This document shows positions 23,962-32,663 of a stretch of DNA of 38,118 nt, piece by piece (the first letter of the stretch is position 1; each line of letters begins with the position of its first letter). Source of the DNA: CAVQND01 sp964653485 (GTDB lineage: Bacteria > Verrucomicrobiota > Verrucomicrobiia > Limisphaerales > UBA8199). Position numbers and translations under genes: made by a program. A model generated the notes under the pieces. The model did not search any database. It saw only the letters and a list, made by a program, of their open reading frames with translations, and was not told the DNA's origin. The stretch lies in assembly GCA_964653485.1 (NCBI GenBank), contig CAZZFF010000060.1:1-38118 (forward strand), written 5' to 3'.

Positions 23962-25392
23962 ATGTCCGTGCAAAGTCCTCGACGATCCCTTCTGTCGGCG
24001 GCCTGCCTGGGGATGCTGCTGGCCGCGACCGGGTTGAACTGGCCGACGGCGGCTGCCCCGGCCGGCGACGACGGCGGCCACACATTCGATGTCCGCGAGT
24101 ACGGCGCTCAAGGGGACGGGGCAACGCTGGACACCGAGGCCGTTAACCGGGCCATTGCCGCATGTGGGGAGGCCGGAAGCGGGCAAGTGCTTTTTCCGCC
24201 GGGGCGCTACCTCTGCGGGACAATCCATCTCCGCAGCCACCTGACGCTCTACCTGGCAGCCGGAGCGACCATCGTGGGGACAACCAACCTGGCGCTCTAC
24301 CAGGCGCCGGGAGTCCCCTCGTTCATGCCGGAGGCCCGGTGGGGCAATTGGCACCGCGGACTCATCGTCGGCGAAGGCGCGGAGGACATCACCATCGCCG
24401 GGCAAGGCGTCATCGATGGCAACAAGGTCTTCGACCCCGCGGGCGAAGAGCGCATGCGCGGCCCTCACACGATCACTTTCGTCGATTGCCGCCGGTTCAC
24501 GCTGCGCGATGTCTCGATCCTCGACTCGGCGAACTACGCCGTCTTTTTCCAGGCGAGCGATGACGTGGACATTCGGGATGTAACGATCACGGGCGGCTGG
24601 GACGGCGTGCATTTCCGGGGGTCACCCGGACGATGGTGTCACCATGTCAATATCAGCGGCTGCCGGTTTTATACCGGAGACGACTCGATTGCCGGCCGTT
24701 ACTGGGACGACGTCGTCATCAGCGGCTGCATCGTCAACTCGTCCTGCAACGGGGTTCGGCTGATCGGCCCGGCGACCCGTTTGATCGTCGAGAACTGCTT
24801 CTTTTACGGTCCCGGCGTGCGACCGCATCGCAGTTCGGCCCGCACCAACATGCTCAGCGGCATCATCCTCCAGCCCGGCGCCTGGGACCGCACCGAGGGT
24901 TTGCTGGATCAAGTCCTCCTGGCTAACAACACGATGCACAACGTCGCGTCACCCGTGACGCTCTGGACCAAACCGGGCAACCCGGTCAACCGGGTCACCG
25001 TGGCGGGGCTCACAGCCACCGGGGTCTATCGCTCCGCGCTGTCAGTCGAGAGTTGGTCCGAGGCGCCCATCACAAACGTGGTCGTCCGGGCAGCGAGCAT
25101 CGAATTCAGCGGCGGCGGCACGCCCGAGCAGGCCAAACAAGGGGTCAAAGGCCCCGGCGTCGACTGCCGCCCGCTGCCTGCCTGGGGCATATACGCGCGC
25201 AACGTCGAGCGCCTGACCTTGGAAGACGTCCGCCTGAGCCTGGCCAGCGACGACCTCCGGCCCGTTGTCATGGCCGAGCGCGTCGAGCGGCTCAACCTGG
25301 ATGCCCTCAGATTCCCCCATGTCCCCGCCGTCACCGAACCTCTGGTTACCACCAATGTCGGGAAGGTCCTGCTGCGTGAAACAACTCGGTGA
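23962..25392 (+). CDS. Secreted GH28-like right-handed beta-helix protein
   Basis: Protein of 476 aa with a signal peptide (about residues 1-36: basic start, LLSAACLGMLLAATGL, Ala-rich cleavage region). The mature start FDVREYGAQGDGATLDTEAVN is the hallmark of pectate-lyase-3/GH28 polygalacturonase-type helices. GGWDGVHF and YTGDDSIAG match the NTD and DD positions of GH28 active-site strands, and GVRLIG stands where GH28 has RIK. The GHG His motif is not seen, so cleavage of classical galacturonan is uncertain. It is predicted to act on plant- or algal-type polysaccharide in the periplasm or outside the cell. ATG 23962 is chosen for the signal peptide. It begins 69 bases after the terminator T tract. 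Confidence 0.82.
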   Translation: MSVQSPRRSLLSAACLGMLLAATGLNWPTAAAPAGDDGGHTFDVREYGAQGDGATLDTEAVNRAIAACGEAGSGQVLFPPGRYLCGTIHLRSHLTLYLAAGATIVGTTNLALYQAPGVPSFMPEARWGNWHRGLIVGEGAEDITIAGQGVIDGNKVFDPAGEERMRGPHTITFVDCRRFTLRDVSILDSANYAVFFQASDDVDIRDVTITGGWDGVHFRGSPGRWCHHVNISGCRFYTGDDSIAGRYWDDVVISGCIVNSSCNGVRLIGPATRLIVENCFFYGPGVRPHRSSARTNMLSGIILQPGAWDRTEGLLDQVLLANNTMHNVASPVTLWTKPGNPVNRVTVAGLTATGVYRSALSVESWSEAPITNVVVRAASIEFSGGGTPEQAKQGVKGPGVDCRPLPAWGIYARNVERLTLEDVRLSLASDDLRPVVMAERVERLNLDALRFPHVPAVTEPLVTTNVGKVLLRETTR

Positions 25393-25422
25393 TCTTCGTT
25401 GAACCCCAATTGATATTGTCAA

Positions 25423-26898
25423 ATGGCAACTGTCCCTTACGACTTGCAGGCCCGGGCGCGCCGGGCGGTTTTGGAGGCCGGGTTCCAGCCGGACTTCCCA
25501 CCGGAAGTAATCGAAGAAATCCAGCGGCTTGCGCAAAAGGCCCCGCATGACGCCGGACCGGGCGTTCGCGACATGCGTGCCGTGCTCTGGTCGTCCATCG
25601 ACAACGACACGTCGCGGGACCTGGACCAGGTGGAGTATGTCGAACCGCTTCCGGACGGTGGCACGCGGCTGCTAGTAGGAGTGGCAGAGGTTGATTCGTG
25701 CGCTCCCAAAGGCTCAGCCACCGACCGCCAAGCAGGCCGTCAGGCCACTTCGGTCTATACCGGCCCAGCCACCTTTCCGATGCTGCCGGGGGAACTCTCC
25801 ACAGATAAGACGTCGCTGGTCGAAGACCAGGACCGGCTCTCAATCGTGATCGACATGCGCCTGCGCGATTCGGGCGAGCCGCCGGCTCCGGAGGTTTATC
25901 GGGCCTGGATCCGGAACCACGCCAAGCTCGCCTACAACTCGACCGCGGCCTGGTTGGAGGGACGCGGCCCAATGCCGCCGCCCATAGCCAGGGCGCCCGG
26001 CATGGAAGGCCAACTTCGGCTGCAACAAAAGACCTCCGAGAAGCTGCGCGCCTGCCGCAAGCAGCAGGGCGCGCTGGCTTTCGACTCGATGGAACCAGTG
26101 CCAACCCTGATCAATGGCCGGGTACAGGGCCTCACGGCCCGGCAGCACAACGTGGCTGAGGACATCATCGAGGATTTCATGGTCGCCGCCAACGTCGCCA
26201 TCGCCCAGTACCTCAAGAACCACAACACCCTCTCGCTCCGGCGCGTCGTCCGGACTCCGCGCCGCTGGGACCGCATCCAGGCCATTGCCTCCCGCTTCGC
26301 GGTAAAGCTCCCCTCCGCGCCCGATCCTCGGGCGCTCTCCGAGTTCCTGGACAAGCGCCGAGCGGCGGACCCCGCGCATTTCCCCGACCTTTCCCTCGTC
26401 GTCATCAAACTGCTTGGCCCGGGCGAGTACATCGTCGAGTCTCCGGGCCGGGAAAAGGAAGGCCATTTCGGACTGGCGGCCACCGACTATACGCATTCCA
26501 CCGCGCCCAACCGGCGCTATGCCGACCTTGCCACGCAGCGATTGCTCAAAGGCGCCCTCGCGGGGACTGACACGCCTTACTCGCAGGGCGAACTCAGCAC
26601 GGTGGCCGCCCACTGCACCGAGCGGGAAGATGCGGCCCGAAAGGTCGAGCGCCTGATGCGCAAGGTCATGGCCGCGAGCCTGCTGAGCGGGCGAATCGGC
26701 GAGGTGTTCGACGGCTTGGTTACCGGCGCCAGCCCCAAGGGCACATACGCCCGCCTGCTGAACTTTCCGGCCGAAGGCCGCGTCGTTCGAGGTTCAAACG
26801 GGATTGATGTGGGCGATAAGGTGCGCGTCCGGCTGATCGCCGTTGACGCCGACAGGGGCTACATTGATTTCGAAAAAGTTGACGCCCGAATTCCGTGA
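25423..26898 (+). CDS. RNB-domain exoribonuclease (RNase II/R family)
   Basis: Processive 3'-5' exoribonuclease family, 491 aa. The catalytic acidic cluster reads SIDNDTSRDLDQ: Asp60, Asp66 and Asp68 are present, while the fourth position is Gln69, a form I associate with the shorter RNase-II-like DrII group. HSTAPNRRYADLATQRLL (about residues 357-374) is the RNB tail with the conserved Arg residues. A C-terminal S1-like domain follows (GRIGEVFDGLVTGASPKGTYARL to RGYIDFEKV). The N-terminal cold-shock domains of RNase R are missing. It is probably cytoplasmic RNA turnover. It starts 30 bases after the GH28-like gene, so read-through expression is possible, although the functions look unrelated. 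Confidence 0.88.
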   Translation: MATVPYDLQARARRAVLEAGFQPDFPPEVIEEIQRLAQKAPHDAGPGVRDMRAVLWSSIDNDTSRDLDQVEYVEPLPDGGTRLLVGVAEVDSCAPKGSATDRQAGRQATSVYTGPATFPMLPGELSTDKTSLVEDQDRLSIVIDMRLRDSGEPPAPEVYRAWIRNHAKLAYNSTAAWLEGRGPMPPPIARAPGMEGQLRLQQKTSEKLRACRKQQGALAFDSMEPVPTLINGRVQGLTARQHNVAEDIIEDFMVAANVAIAQYLKNHNTLSLRRVVRTPRRWDRIQAIASRFAVKLPSAPDPRALSEFLDKRRAADPAHFPDLSLVVIKLLGPGEYIVESPGREKEGHFGLAATDYTHSTAPNRRYADLATQRLLKGALAGTDTPYSQGELSTVAAHCTEREDAARKVERLMRKVMAASLLSGRIGEVFDGLVTGASPKGTYARLLNFPAEGRVVRGSNGIDVGDKVRVRLIAVDADRGYIDFEKVDARIP

Positions 26899-26979
26899 TT
26901 CGACCGGAAGATGGGTTGGAGCCGAGCGGGCCGAATAGTCTCGGCTGACTCCGGTTCAATGCTGGCACGGGACACGTAA

Positions 26980-27000
26980 CGGCGCCCATGCAGGGCGCCG
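26980..27000. terminator. GC-rich hairpin between convergent genes
   Basis: CGGCGCCC (26980-26987) and GGGCGCCG (26993-27000) form a perfect eight-pair stem around ATGCA. It lies between the RNB gene end and the DUF1080 gene end, so it can act in both directions. There is no T run on either side, so termination would be atypical. Confidence 0.5.
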
Positions 27001-27044
27001 CTCGTCTTCCGCCCCTCCCCGCTATCTGAACAGTTATCTGCGGC

Positions 27045-28475
27045 TCAAAGCGGCTTGATCCGAATGTTGCGGAACGCGACGGGGTCGTTGTGGCCGGCGA
27101 AACCGAAGGAGCCCTTGGTGCGGTCCTTGCCCGGATGGTCGTGGTTGGCCATGTACTCCGTCACCTTCGAGAGGTCGCAATCCAGGATGACAGTGCCGTT
27201 AAGCTCGACCTTGATCTTGTGCTCTTTGACGGTGACCTCCTCGAAGTTCCACTCGCGTATCGGGTGCTGATAACCACGCGCCGCCGCCACCATGCCGTAA
27301 GCTGAACCGTGCGCCTGGCGCGGATCGATCTTCTCGCCCGTGGCCTTCTCGTAGTTGTCGTCCAGGACCTGCGACTCGCACATCCCGACGTACGCCGTGT
27401 CGCCGTAGCCCGGATACCGGATGGCCAGGCCGTTGTTGCCGCCGGGCGGCAGCTTTATCTCCAGGCGCGCTACGAAGTCGCTGTACTCCGAAGTCGTGTA
27501 AATGGTGCCGCCCTTGTTGGGCCGGCACCGGATGGCGCCGTCCACGACTTCGTATTCGTTCGTGGGGCCGGCCCAGCCGGTGAAATCCGCACCGTTGAAC
27601 ACCGATTTGAAACCGGCGTCTTCGCCACGGCAAGCAAGGATGCGGTCGGCCTCATCGGAGCCTATCTCGCGTATGAAGATGTTGCGCCAGCGGATTTCGC
27701 CACCGTGGGTCTGGAGTTCGATTGGGCCTTTGGGCGGGATGGGCGTCGCGCGGTCATAGTAGTTCTCCAGCAAGGCGTGATCCACCACCAGCTTGTCGTT
27801 GAGCCACACGCTCACGCGCGCGCCGACCATGACCACCCGCACCGAATTCCAGAAGCCGAACGGATTGTCCGCCAGCACAAGCGGGTCTTTGCCGGGGGCG
27901 CCGGGGCTGTTATTCCAAAGACCGCCGGAACCCTTGTCGGCGCCCAGCGAAAACTTGTCCTGTTCGGTATAATCCCAAATCTGCACCTGGGGACATCCGC
28001 GCAGATAGATGCCCGAATCGGCCCTGGGCACCGTCTTGTACTCCACCAGCAGCTCGAAGTCCCCGTAATCCTTCTCGGTCGTGGCGTACGCCCCTTGGCC
28101 GTCATTGACCAACTCGCTATTCTCGACTGTCCAGTGACCCTGCATCTGTTGAGTCCACTTCGCTATCTGCGCATCCCGCTGCTCGGGCGACATGGCCAGG
28201 AGCTTGCGATGATCGAATGTCTCCCCCCCGCGCCACCCTTGCAGGTCCTTCCCGTTGAACAATGCTGTAAATCCCGGCGGGGGATTCACCGCGCCCGAGG
28301 ATTCCGCTGCGAAACTCCGGTGAACGGTGCCGTCCGAGAACAGCAGGGCACAAGCTGTTGCCGCCGCCAGGAGTATCCCCCCACGGCCCGAGTGCAGAAA
28401 CCGGGATGGGGCGCATCGAAGGGCGAGAGATGTCTTCGCAGGAAGTCGTGATGGCAGAGCGTGAATTGCGTTCAT
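27045..28475 (-). CDS. Secreted protein with two DUF1080 (3-keto-disaccharide hydrolase-like) domains
   Basis: Exported 476-aa protein with two consecutive DUF1080 (concanavalin-like) domains. Domain 1 starts at FTALFNGKDLQGW and domain 2 at FKSVFNGADFTGW. Each has the W/D-rich strands, for example GIYLRGCPQVQIWD and NNGLAIRYPGYGDTAYVGMCESQVLDD, and ends in RNIFIREI or RNIRIKPL. Some DUF1080 proteins hydrolyse 3-keto-glycosides and the family is highly expanded in Verrucomicrobia and Planctomycetes. ATG 28475 gives a long N-terminus with the hydrophobic stretch GGILLAAATACALLF before FAAES, a plausible signal region. It diverges from the gene at 28582 across 106 bases. Substrate unproven. Confidence 0.85.
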   Translation of the reverse strand: MNAIHALPSRLPAKTSLALRCAPSRFLHSGRGGILLAAATACALLFSDGTVHRSFAAESSGAVNPPPGFTALFNGKDLQGWRGGETFDHRKLLAMSPEQRDAQIAKWTQQMQGHWTVENSELVNDGQGAYATTEKDYGDFELLVEYKTVPRADSGIYLRGCPQVQIWDYTEQDKFSLGADKGSGGLWNNSPGAPGKDPLVLADNPFGFWNSVRVVMVGARVSVWLNDKLVVDHALLENYYDRATPIPPKGPIELQTHGGEIRWRNIFIREIGSDEADRILACRGEDAGFKSVFNGADFTGWAGPTNEYEVVDGAIRCRPNKGGTIYTTSEYSDFVARLEIKLPPGGNNGLAIRYPGYGDTAYVGMCESQVLDDNYEKATGEKIDPRQAHGSAYGMVAAARGYQHPIREWNFEEVTVKEHKIKVELNGTVILDCDLSKVTEYMANHDHPGKDRTKGSFGFAGHNDPVAFRNIRIKPL

Positions 28476-28562
28476 GGTTCTATGTCTATTGAACCGCGCC
28501 CGGAAATGCAATCATGTTATGCTTTTTCCTGAAACGATTTCGCTCGGCCTGTGTCCATATAG

Positions 28563-28568
28563 TATAAT
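28563..28568 (+). promoter_or_regulatory. -10 box in the divergent intergenic region
   Basis: A perfect TATAAT lies 14 bases before ATG 28582. Only poor -35 matches (TTTCGC-like, spacing about 19) lie upstream, and the resulting leader would be very short. It may serve the exported protein at 28582. Confidence 0.4.
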
Positions 28569-28581
28569 CGCCCATCTTCGT

Positions 28582-29913
28582 ATGAACGACAGACTAGGCT
28601 GGATCAAGCCGGTGTTCCTCGTGCTTCTGGGGTTGGTTTGCCTCGGTGCAAGCCGCGCCGCTCTCGGCGCCCAAGCCTCGACCGCCCCCGCCGCATCCGC
28701 AGCTTCAACGCGGTCACTTGATCTCGAATACCGCGAGTTGGGTTACAGCGTGGGAACCTGGACAATCCCGATCGCGCTTCAGTCGCCCCCCTTCAAGAAG
28801 GAACCGGAACTCGGGCAGCGCAAGGTTTACCGAGGGACGCTCAAGTTTGGCGACAGCACGGATGCCTTCGTGCCGTTTATCTGGGACCCGGCGCAGGGGA
28901 AACTCCACCTCGATCTCAATCGCAACCAGGACCTGACGGATGATGAGGCTTTCGCCTGCGCAGGTCAGCCCAACTCCTCGGATGAGACCTTCAGCCGAGT
29001 GCGTATGTCCTTCAAGACGCCCCTCGGAATGGAGCAAATGGCGATGGATCTCTCCTTCACTGACGCTCGCGCCACACCGAATGCGTACGCGTCGGCCTTT
29101 TGTTGCTGGGAAGCCAAAGTCACCCAGGGGGGACAGGACTGGCAGTTGGCCCTTGTTGACAATCCTTCCGGCAAGCTCGGTTCCGCCGAAAACGGTTCCC
29201 TCATCATCCGGCCCTGGGCGGACCGCGATAAGGCCGTCGGTTTGGAATACGGCCAACTCGACTGCCTGCCATTCACCCCCAACGTCTTTTTCGGCCAGCA
29301 GGCCTACCGTCTGGGTGGCGCTTTGGCGCGGCAGGACAACAGAATCAGATACAGGCTCAACTTAGCCGAACGCCCAGAGCAATTGGGGGAGCTGAAGTTG
29401 GCCGGTCAATACATCCACCGGCTCATTTTGACGCGCACGGGACCGGGCGGCGCGACGCCCTCCGGCATCGGGCCTCAGGAGGCCATGGCCGGACGCTACG
29501 CGCAGAACGGTCGAACGCTGTCCCCGGCCCCGGCGCCGTCTCTGACGGTCATCCTCGATTCGCCGGGACCGGTGGTGAGAATCCCAGTCGGCTCCTATTT
29601 CTGTCAGCTTTGCCTCAAACAAGGGGAAGTCGTGGCCCGCCCCCTGCTAAACAGCTTCGGGGCTAATGCCCGCAACTCGACGCTGGTAGTCAGCGCGACC
29701 AATGCGGCCACATTGGCCTTCGGCGGTCCACTCACCAACTCGGTTGCGGTCACCCGTCGCGGGCGGTCTCTGGCAATGAACTACCGGTTGCTCGGCGCCC
29801 AGGGCGAGGCCTATCAACTGGAAGGGCCTCGCAAGCAGCCCGAGTTCACCATCTATCGCCCCGGCAAGAACGGGGACAAGAAGCTCGCCTCGGGCGCGTT
29901 CCAGTTTGGCTGA
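28582..29913 (+). CDS. Exported protein of unknown function
   Basis: Not recognised. It has 443 aa with a signal peptide (WIKPVFLVLLGLVCLGASRAALGAQ, cleavage near residue 31) followed by an Ala/Ser linker. A short calcium-loop-like motif DLNRNQDLTDDEAF lies near residues 113-126, a type common in planctomycete and verrucomicrobial secreted proteins. The rest is beta-rich with no enzyme motif that I can name. ATG 28582 is chosen for the signal peptide; the frame extends to 28474 without such features. It diverges from the DUF1080 gene and is followed by a membrane-protein gene. A GTACTC/GAGTAC hairpin at 29928-29944 follows its stop but lacks a T tract. Confidence 0.7.
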   Translation: MNDRLGWIKPVFLVLLGLVCLGASRAALGAQASTAPAASAASTRSLDLEYRELGYSVGTWTIPIALQSPPFKKEPELGQRKVYRGTLKFGDSTDAFVPFIWDPAQGKLHLDLNRNQDLTDDEAFACAGQPNSSDETFSRVRMSFKTPLGMEQMAMDLSFTDARATPNAYASAFCCWEAKVTQGGQDWQLALVDNPSGKLGSAENGSLIIRPWADRDKAVGLEYGQLDCLPFTPNVFFGQQAYRLGGALARQDNRIRYRLNLAERPEQLGELKLAGQYIHRLILTRTGPGGATPSGIGPQEAMAGRYAQNGRTLSPAPAPSLTVILDSPGPVVRIPVGSYFCQLCLKQGEVVARPLLNSFGANARNSTLVVSATNAATLAFGGPLTNSVAVTRRGRSLAMNYRLLGAQGEAYQLEGPRKQPEFTIYRPGKNGDKKLASGAFQFG

Positions 29914-30021
29914 GGCAGTACCTGCGCGTACTCATGGCGAGTACCTCTGACGGGCGCGGGTGCATTGAAGGTGGTGGCCAGTGCCGATTTGGGCGGGTTG
30001 GGCGCAAAAGAAGGCATTCCA

Positions 30022-30810
30022 GTGGCTTTCAACTGGATGCAGGCCAGCGTGCTGCCTGTGGCCCTGCCCTGGCTGGCAATTCTGCTCCTGCTGTTCTTCA
30101 AGCCCAACCGTTGCCCTCGCGCGTGGTGGATATTGGCGCCCGTGGCCTGCCTGACCTGGGGTATTGGCTCCCTGTCGGACCTTTGGCCGTCGATCCCCTC
30201 AGGTGCAAGCGACGCTCTGCACGATTCAGTTGCTGCGCTGGCCGTCGGCGTGGCGGCTGTGTGGCTGCTCTCTCCTCTCCTCAAGTCCCGGTTCCGCATC
30301 CTGAATGGGCTGGGGTTCCTATTCGTGTTGGAGGTCTTCAGTTTGGTTATCTTCGCAATCACGCAGGACTGGAACGAAACCGCGAGCCAAGCGGCAGCAG
30401 CCTGTGTGGGGCTGGCGATCTGCGCCGCCTTCATTCCCATAGCGGCTGGCCTGGCCGGATTGCTCTGCCGCCAGCGTTACCGTCCGCTGGTTCTCTGTGG
30501 GGTGACGTTCGTTACGTTACTGGGCCTGTGGATGCTGGTTCTGCTGCCTCTCTTCCTCGTTCAAACAGCAGGGCAAAACGTCCCAGCCGGCGCGGTTCTC
30601 GCGCCAGTGCTGGTGGCTGCCGGCCTCTGCTTTGGCGTCCTCCTGCCGTTCCTGCTGCTGTCTTTCTTGAACAGCCTCTTTCGCGAACGCCTCACCCGGC
30701 TCTTGCGCCTGGCCCCGGACTCGCCTCCACCCGCCGGCCCGGATAGCTTGCTCCAACCGGCGACAGGCCCAAACGACCCGCATAAAATAAGGGCCAACGA
30801 AATCGCCTGA
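30022..30810 (+). CDS. Polytopic membrane protein of unknown function
   Basis: Protein of about 262 aa with roughly seven hydrophobic segments (for example LPVALPWLAILLLLFF, FLFVLEVFSLVIFAI, LLGLWMLVLLPLFLV and VLLPFLLLSFL) and a short Pro-rich polar C-terminus. No family motif is recognised. GTG 30022 is chosen because AGAAGG lies eight bases upstream; TTG 29965, GTG 29971 and ATG 30037 are alternatives. It lies 108 bases after the exported protein and in the same direction, so the two may work together at the envelope. Confidence 0.65.
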   Translation: MAFNWMQASVLPVALPWLAILLLLFFKPNRCPRAWWILAPVACLTWGIGSLSDLWPSIPSGASDALHDSVAALAVGVAAVWLLSPLLKSRFRILNGLGFLFVLEVFSLVIFAITQDWNETASQAAAACVGLAICAAFIPIAAGLAGLLCRQRYRPLVLCGVTFVTLLGLWMLVLLPLFLVQTAGQNVPAGAVLAPVLVAAGLCFGVLLPFLLLSFLNSLFRERLTRLLRLAPDSPPPAGPDSLLQPATGPNDPHKIRANEIA

Positions 30811-30953
30811 ACGATAGTCGAGACTTGAGTTCGAGCCTTTGCCGTTTCGGAATCCAAAATCCCTTGCCGCGAGCGTCATCGTGTCTATGTTCATGACCAT
30901 CCGGGGTTTTCAGAACCACTGGATCGGCCCGGAGAAAATTGGAATGTCGCGCG

Positions 30954-32663
30954 ATGAGACACGTGCTGGGAATCAACTCGGCGTACCATGAATCCGCCGC
31001 CTGCCTTTTGCGGGATGGCGTGCTCGTGGCCTTTGCTGAAGAGGAGCGATTCAACCGGCGCAAACACGGCAAGCTCGCGCGCGTGGACAATCCCGACGAA
31101 CTGCCGCGTCAGGCCATCCAGTTCTGCCTGCGCCAGGCGGGCATCAACCTGGGCGGCGTGGAGTCCATCGGCTATTCGTTCGACCCGCCTCTTCACCTGC
31201 GCAACGCGGGACTTGGCGAACCGGTTGGCTCGATAGACTGGGGAAGCCGCGACGGGGAGGAGTTGTTCCAGGCCCGGCTCCGGGCCATCCCGGAAGCGCT
31301 CGCAGAGATGGCCGGCGCACAAGTGAGCAACCGATTCCATTGGATCGAACACCACCTGTGCCACGCCGCCAGCGCCTTTCTGGTCTCGCCTTTCGATGAG
31401 GCTGCCATCATGGCGGTGGATGGCATCGGTGAGTTTGCCACAGCATGGCTCGGGCACGGGCAAGGTGTCCAATTGCGGAAGCTGGGCGAGGCGGAGTATC
31501 CGCATTCGCTGGGCTTCTTGTGGGAAAAGCTGGCGGAGTTCCTTGGTTTTAGCGAATACGATGCCTGCAAGGTCATGGGCCTTGCGGCCTACGGAAGCCC
31601 GAAGGCATTCGCACCGGCCTTGGCCAAACTGATTTCAAGCAACGGGGAAGGCGAGTTGCGCCTGGATGCCGACACTCTGCGGTTCCGCGGTGGTGACTTC
31701 GGCCCGCTTGAATCGCTCCTGGGTCCGAGGCGGCAGCCGGGCGAACCAGTCGACGGACGTCATGCCGACATCGCCGCCGCGCTCCAAAAGGCGACGGACA
31801 AGGCCATGCTGGACCTGGCCGCTTCTTTGCGGCGGCGCACCGGGAGTTCGCGGCTTTGCCTGGCAGGGGGTGTCGCTCTCAATTGCGTGTCGAACCGCGT
31901 CTTGCGCGAGAGCGGCCTGTTCCAGGAGTTGTACGTCCAGCCTGCCGCGCACGACGCGGGAACGGCGCTTGGCGCCGCCGCATGGCTATGGTGCCGGGAC
32001 TTGGGCGGGAGCCGCGCGTTCGTCCTCGAACACCCTTACTTGGGGCCGGCGTATTCGGAGGCGGAGATCGTCGCCGCCCTGGAGGCCGGCGGGGTGCGCC
32101 ACCGGCGCTCGCGCGATGCGGCAGCCGAGGCTGCGGCGCTCATCGCGGACGGGGCGGTGGTGGGGTGGTTCCAGGGCCGGATGGAGGCCGGCCCCCGCGC
32201 ATTAGGCAACCGCTCTCTGCTCGCCGACCCAAGGCGTCCTGAGATGCGGGCCGCGATCAACGAGAAAGTCAAACACCGCGAGAGCTTCCAACCCTTCGCG
32301 CCGGCGGTGCTCGCCGAGAGCGCCGCCGACTGGTTCCGCATCGCCGGCCGCTCCTGGGCCTCGGACTTCATGCTGTTGGCCTGCGAGGCCCGGCCGGAGC
32401 GGGCGGCACGCATCCCCGCCGTCGTCCACGCCGACGGCACCAGCCGCATCCAGACGGTGCGCGCGGAGACCAACCCGCTCTTCCACCGGCTGATCACCCA
32501 GTTCGGGCTCAAAACGGGGGTGCCGTTGGTGTTGAACACCTCTTTCAACGACAGCGAGCCGATCGTCTGCAGCCCCAAGGACGCCTTGGAGACGTTCCGC
32601 AACACGCGCATTGACGCGCTGTTGATGGGTGACTTCGTAGTGGAGAGGGAGGGGGTTTCATAA
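30954..32663 (+). CDS. Carbamoyltransferase (NodU/CmcH/TobZ family)
   Basis: Protein of 569 aa with both family domains. The N-terminal Kae1-like ASKHA domain has GINSAYHESAACLL, EHHLCHAASAFLVSPF (metal-binding His residues), VDGIGEFATAWLG, GGVALNCVSNRVL and AAHDAGTALGAA. The C-terminal carbamoyl-adenylate-forming domain has GRMEAGPRALGNRSLLADPR, FQPFAPAVL and NTSFNDSEPIVCSP. These enzymes use carbamoyl phosphate and ATP to carbamoylate a hydroxyl on a sugar, antibiotic or Nod factor. ATG 30954 is preceded by GGA ten bases upstream. A weak promoter-like pair, TTGCCG (30864) and TATGTT (30886), lies upstream. The stop overlaps the next gene by one base. The acceptor is unknown. Confidence 0.92.
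   Translation: MRHVLGINSAYHESAACLLRDGVLVAFAEEERFNRRKHGKLARVDNPDELPRQAIQFCLRQAGINLGGVESIGYSFDPPLHLRNAGLGEPVGSIDWGSRDGEELFQARLRAIPEALAEMAGAQVSNRFHWIEHHLCHAASAFLVSPFDEAAIMAVDGIGEFATAWLGHGQGVQLRKLGEAEYPHSLGFLWEKLAEFLGFSEYDACKVMGLAAYGSPKAFAPALAKLISSNGEGELRLDADTLRFRGGDFGPLESLLGPRRQPGEPVDGRHADIAAALQKATDKAMLDLAASLRRRTGSSRLCLAGGVALNCVSNRVLRESGLFQELYVQPAAHDAGTALGAAAWLWCRDLGGSRAFVLEHPYLGPAYSEAEIVAALEAGGVRHRRSRDAAAEAAALIADGAVVGWFQGRMEAGPRALGNRSLLADPRRPEMRAAINEKVKHRESFQPFAPAVLAESAADWFRIAGRSWASDFMLLACEARPERAARIPAVVHADGTSRIQTVRAETNPLFHRLITQFGLKTGVPLVLNTSFNDSEPIVCSPKDALETFRNTRIDALLMGDFVVEREGVS

Noticed and set aside
27309..28451. 380-aa open frame on the plus strand opposite the DUF1080 gene
   Set aside because: No recognisable domain and fully overlapped by a clear two-domain DUF1080 coding sequence.
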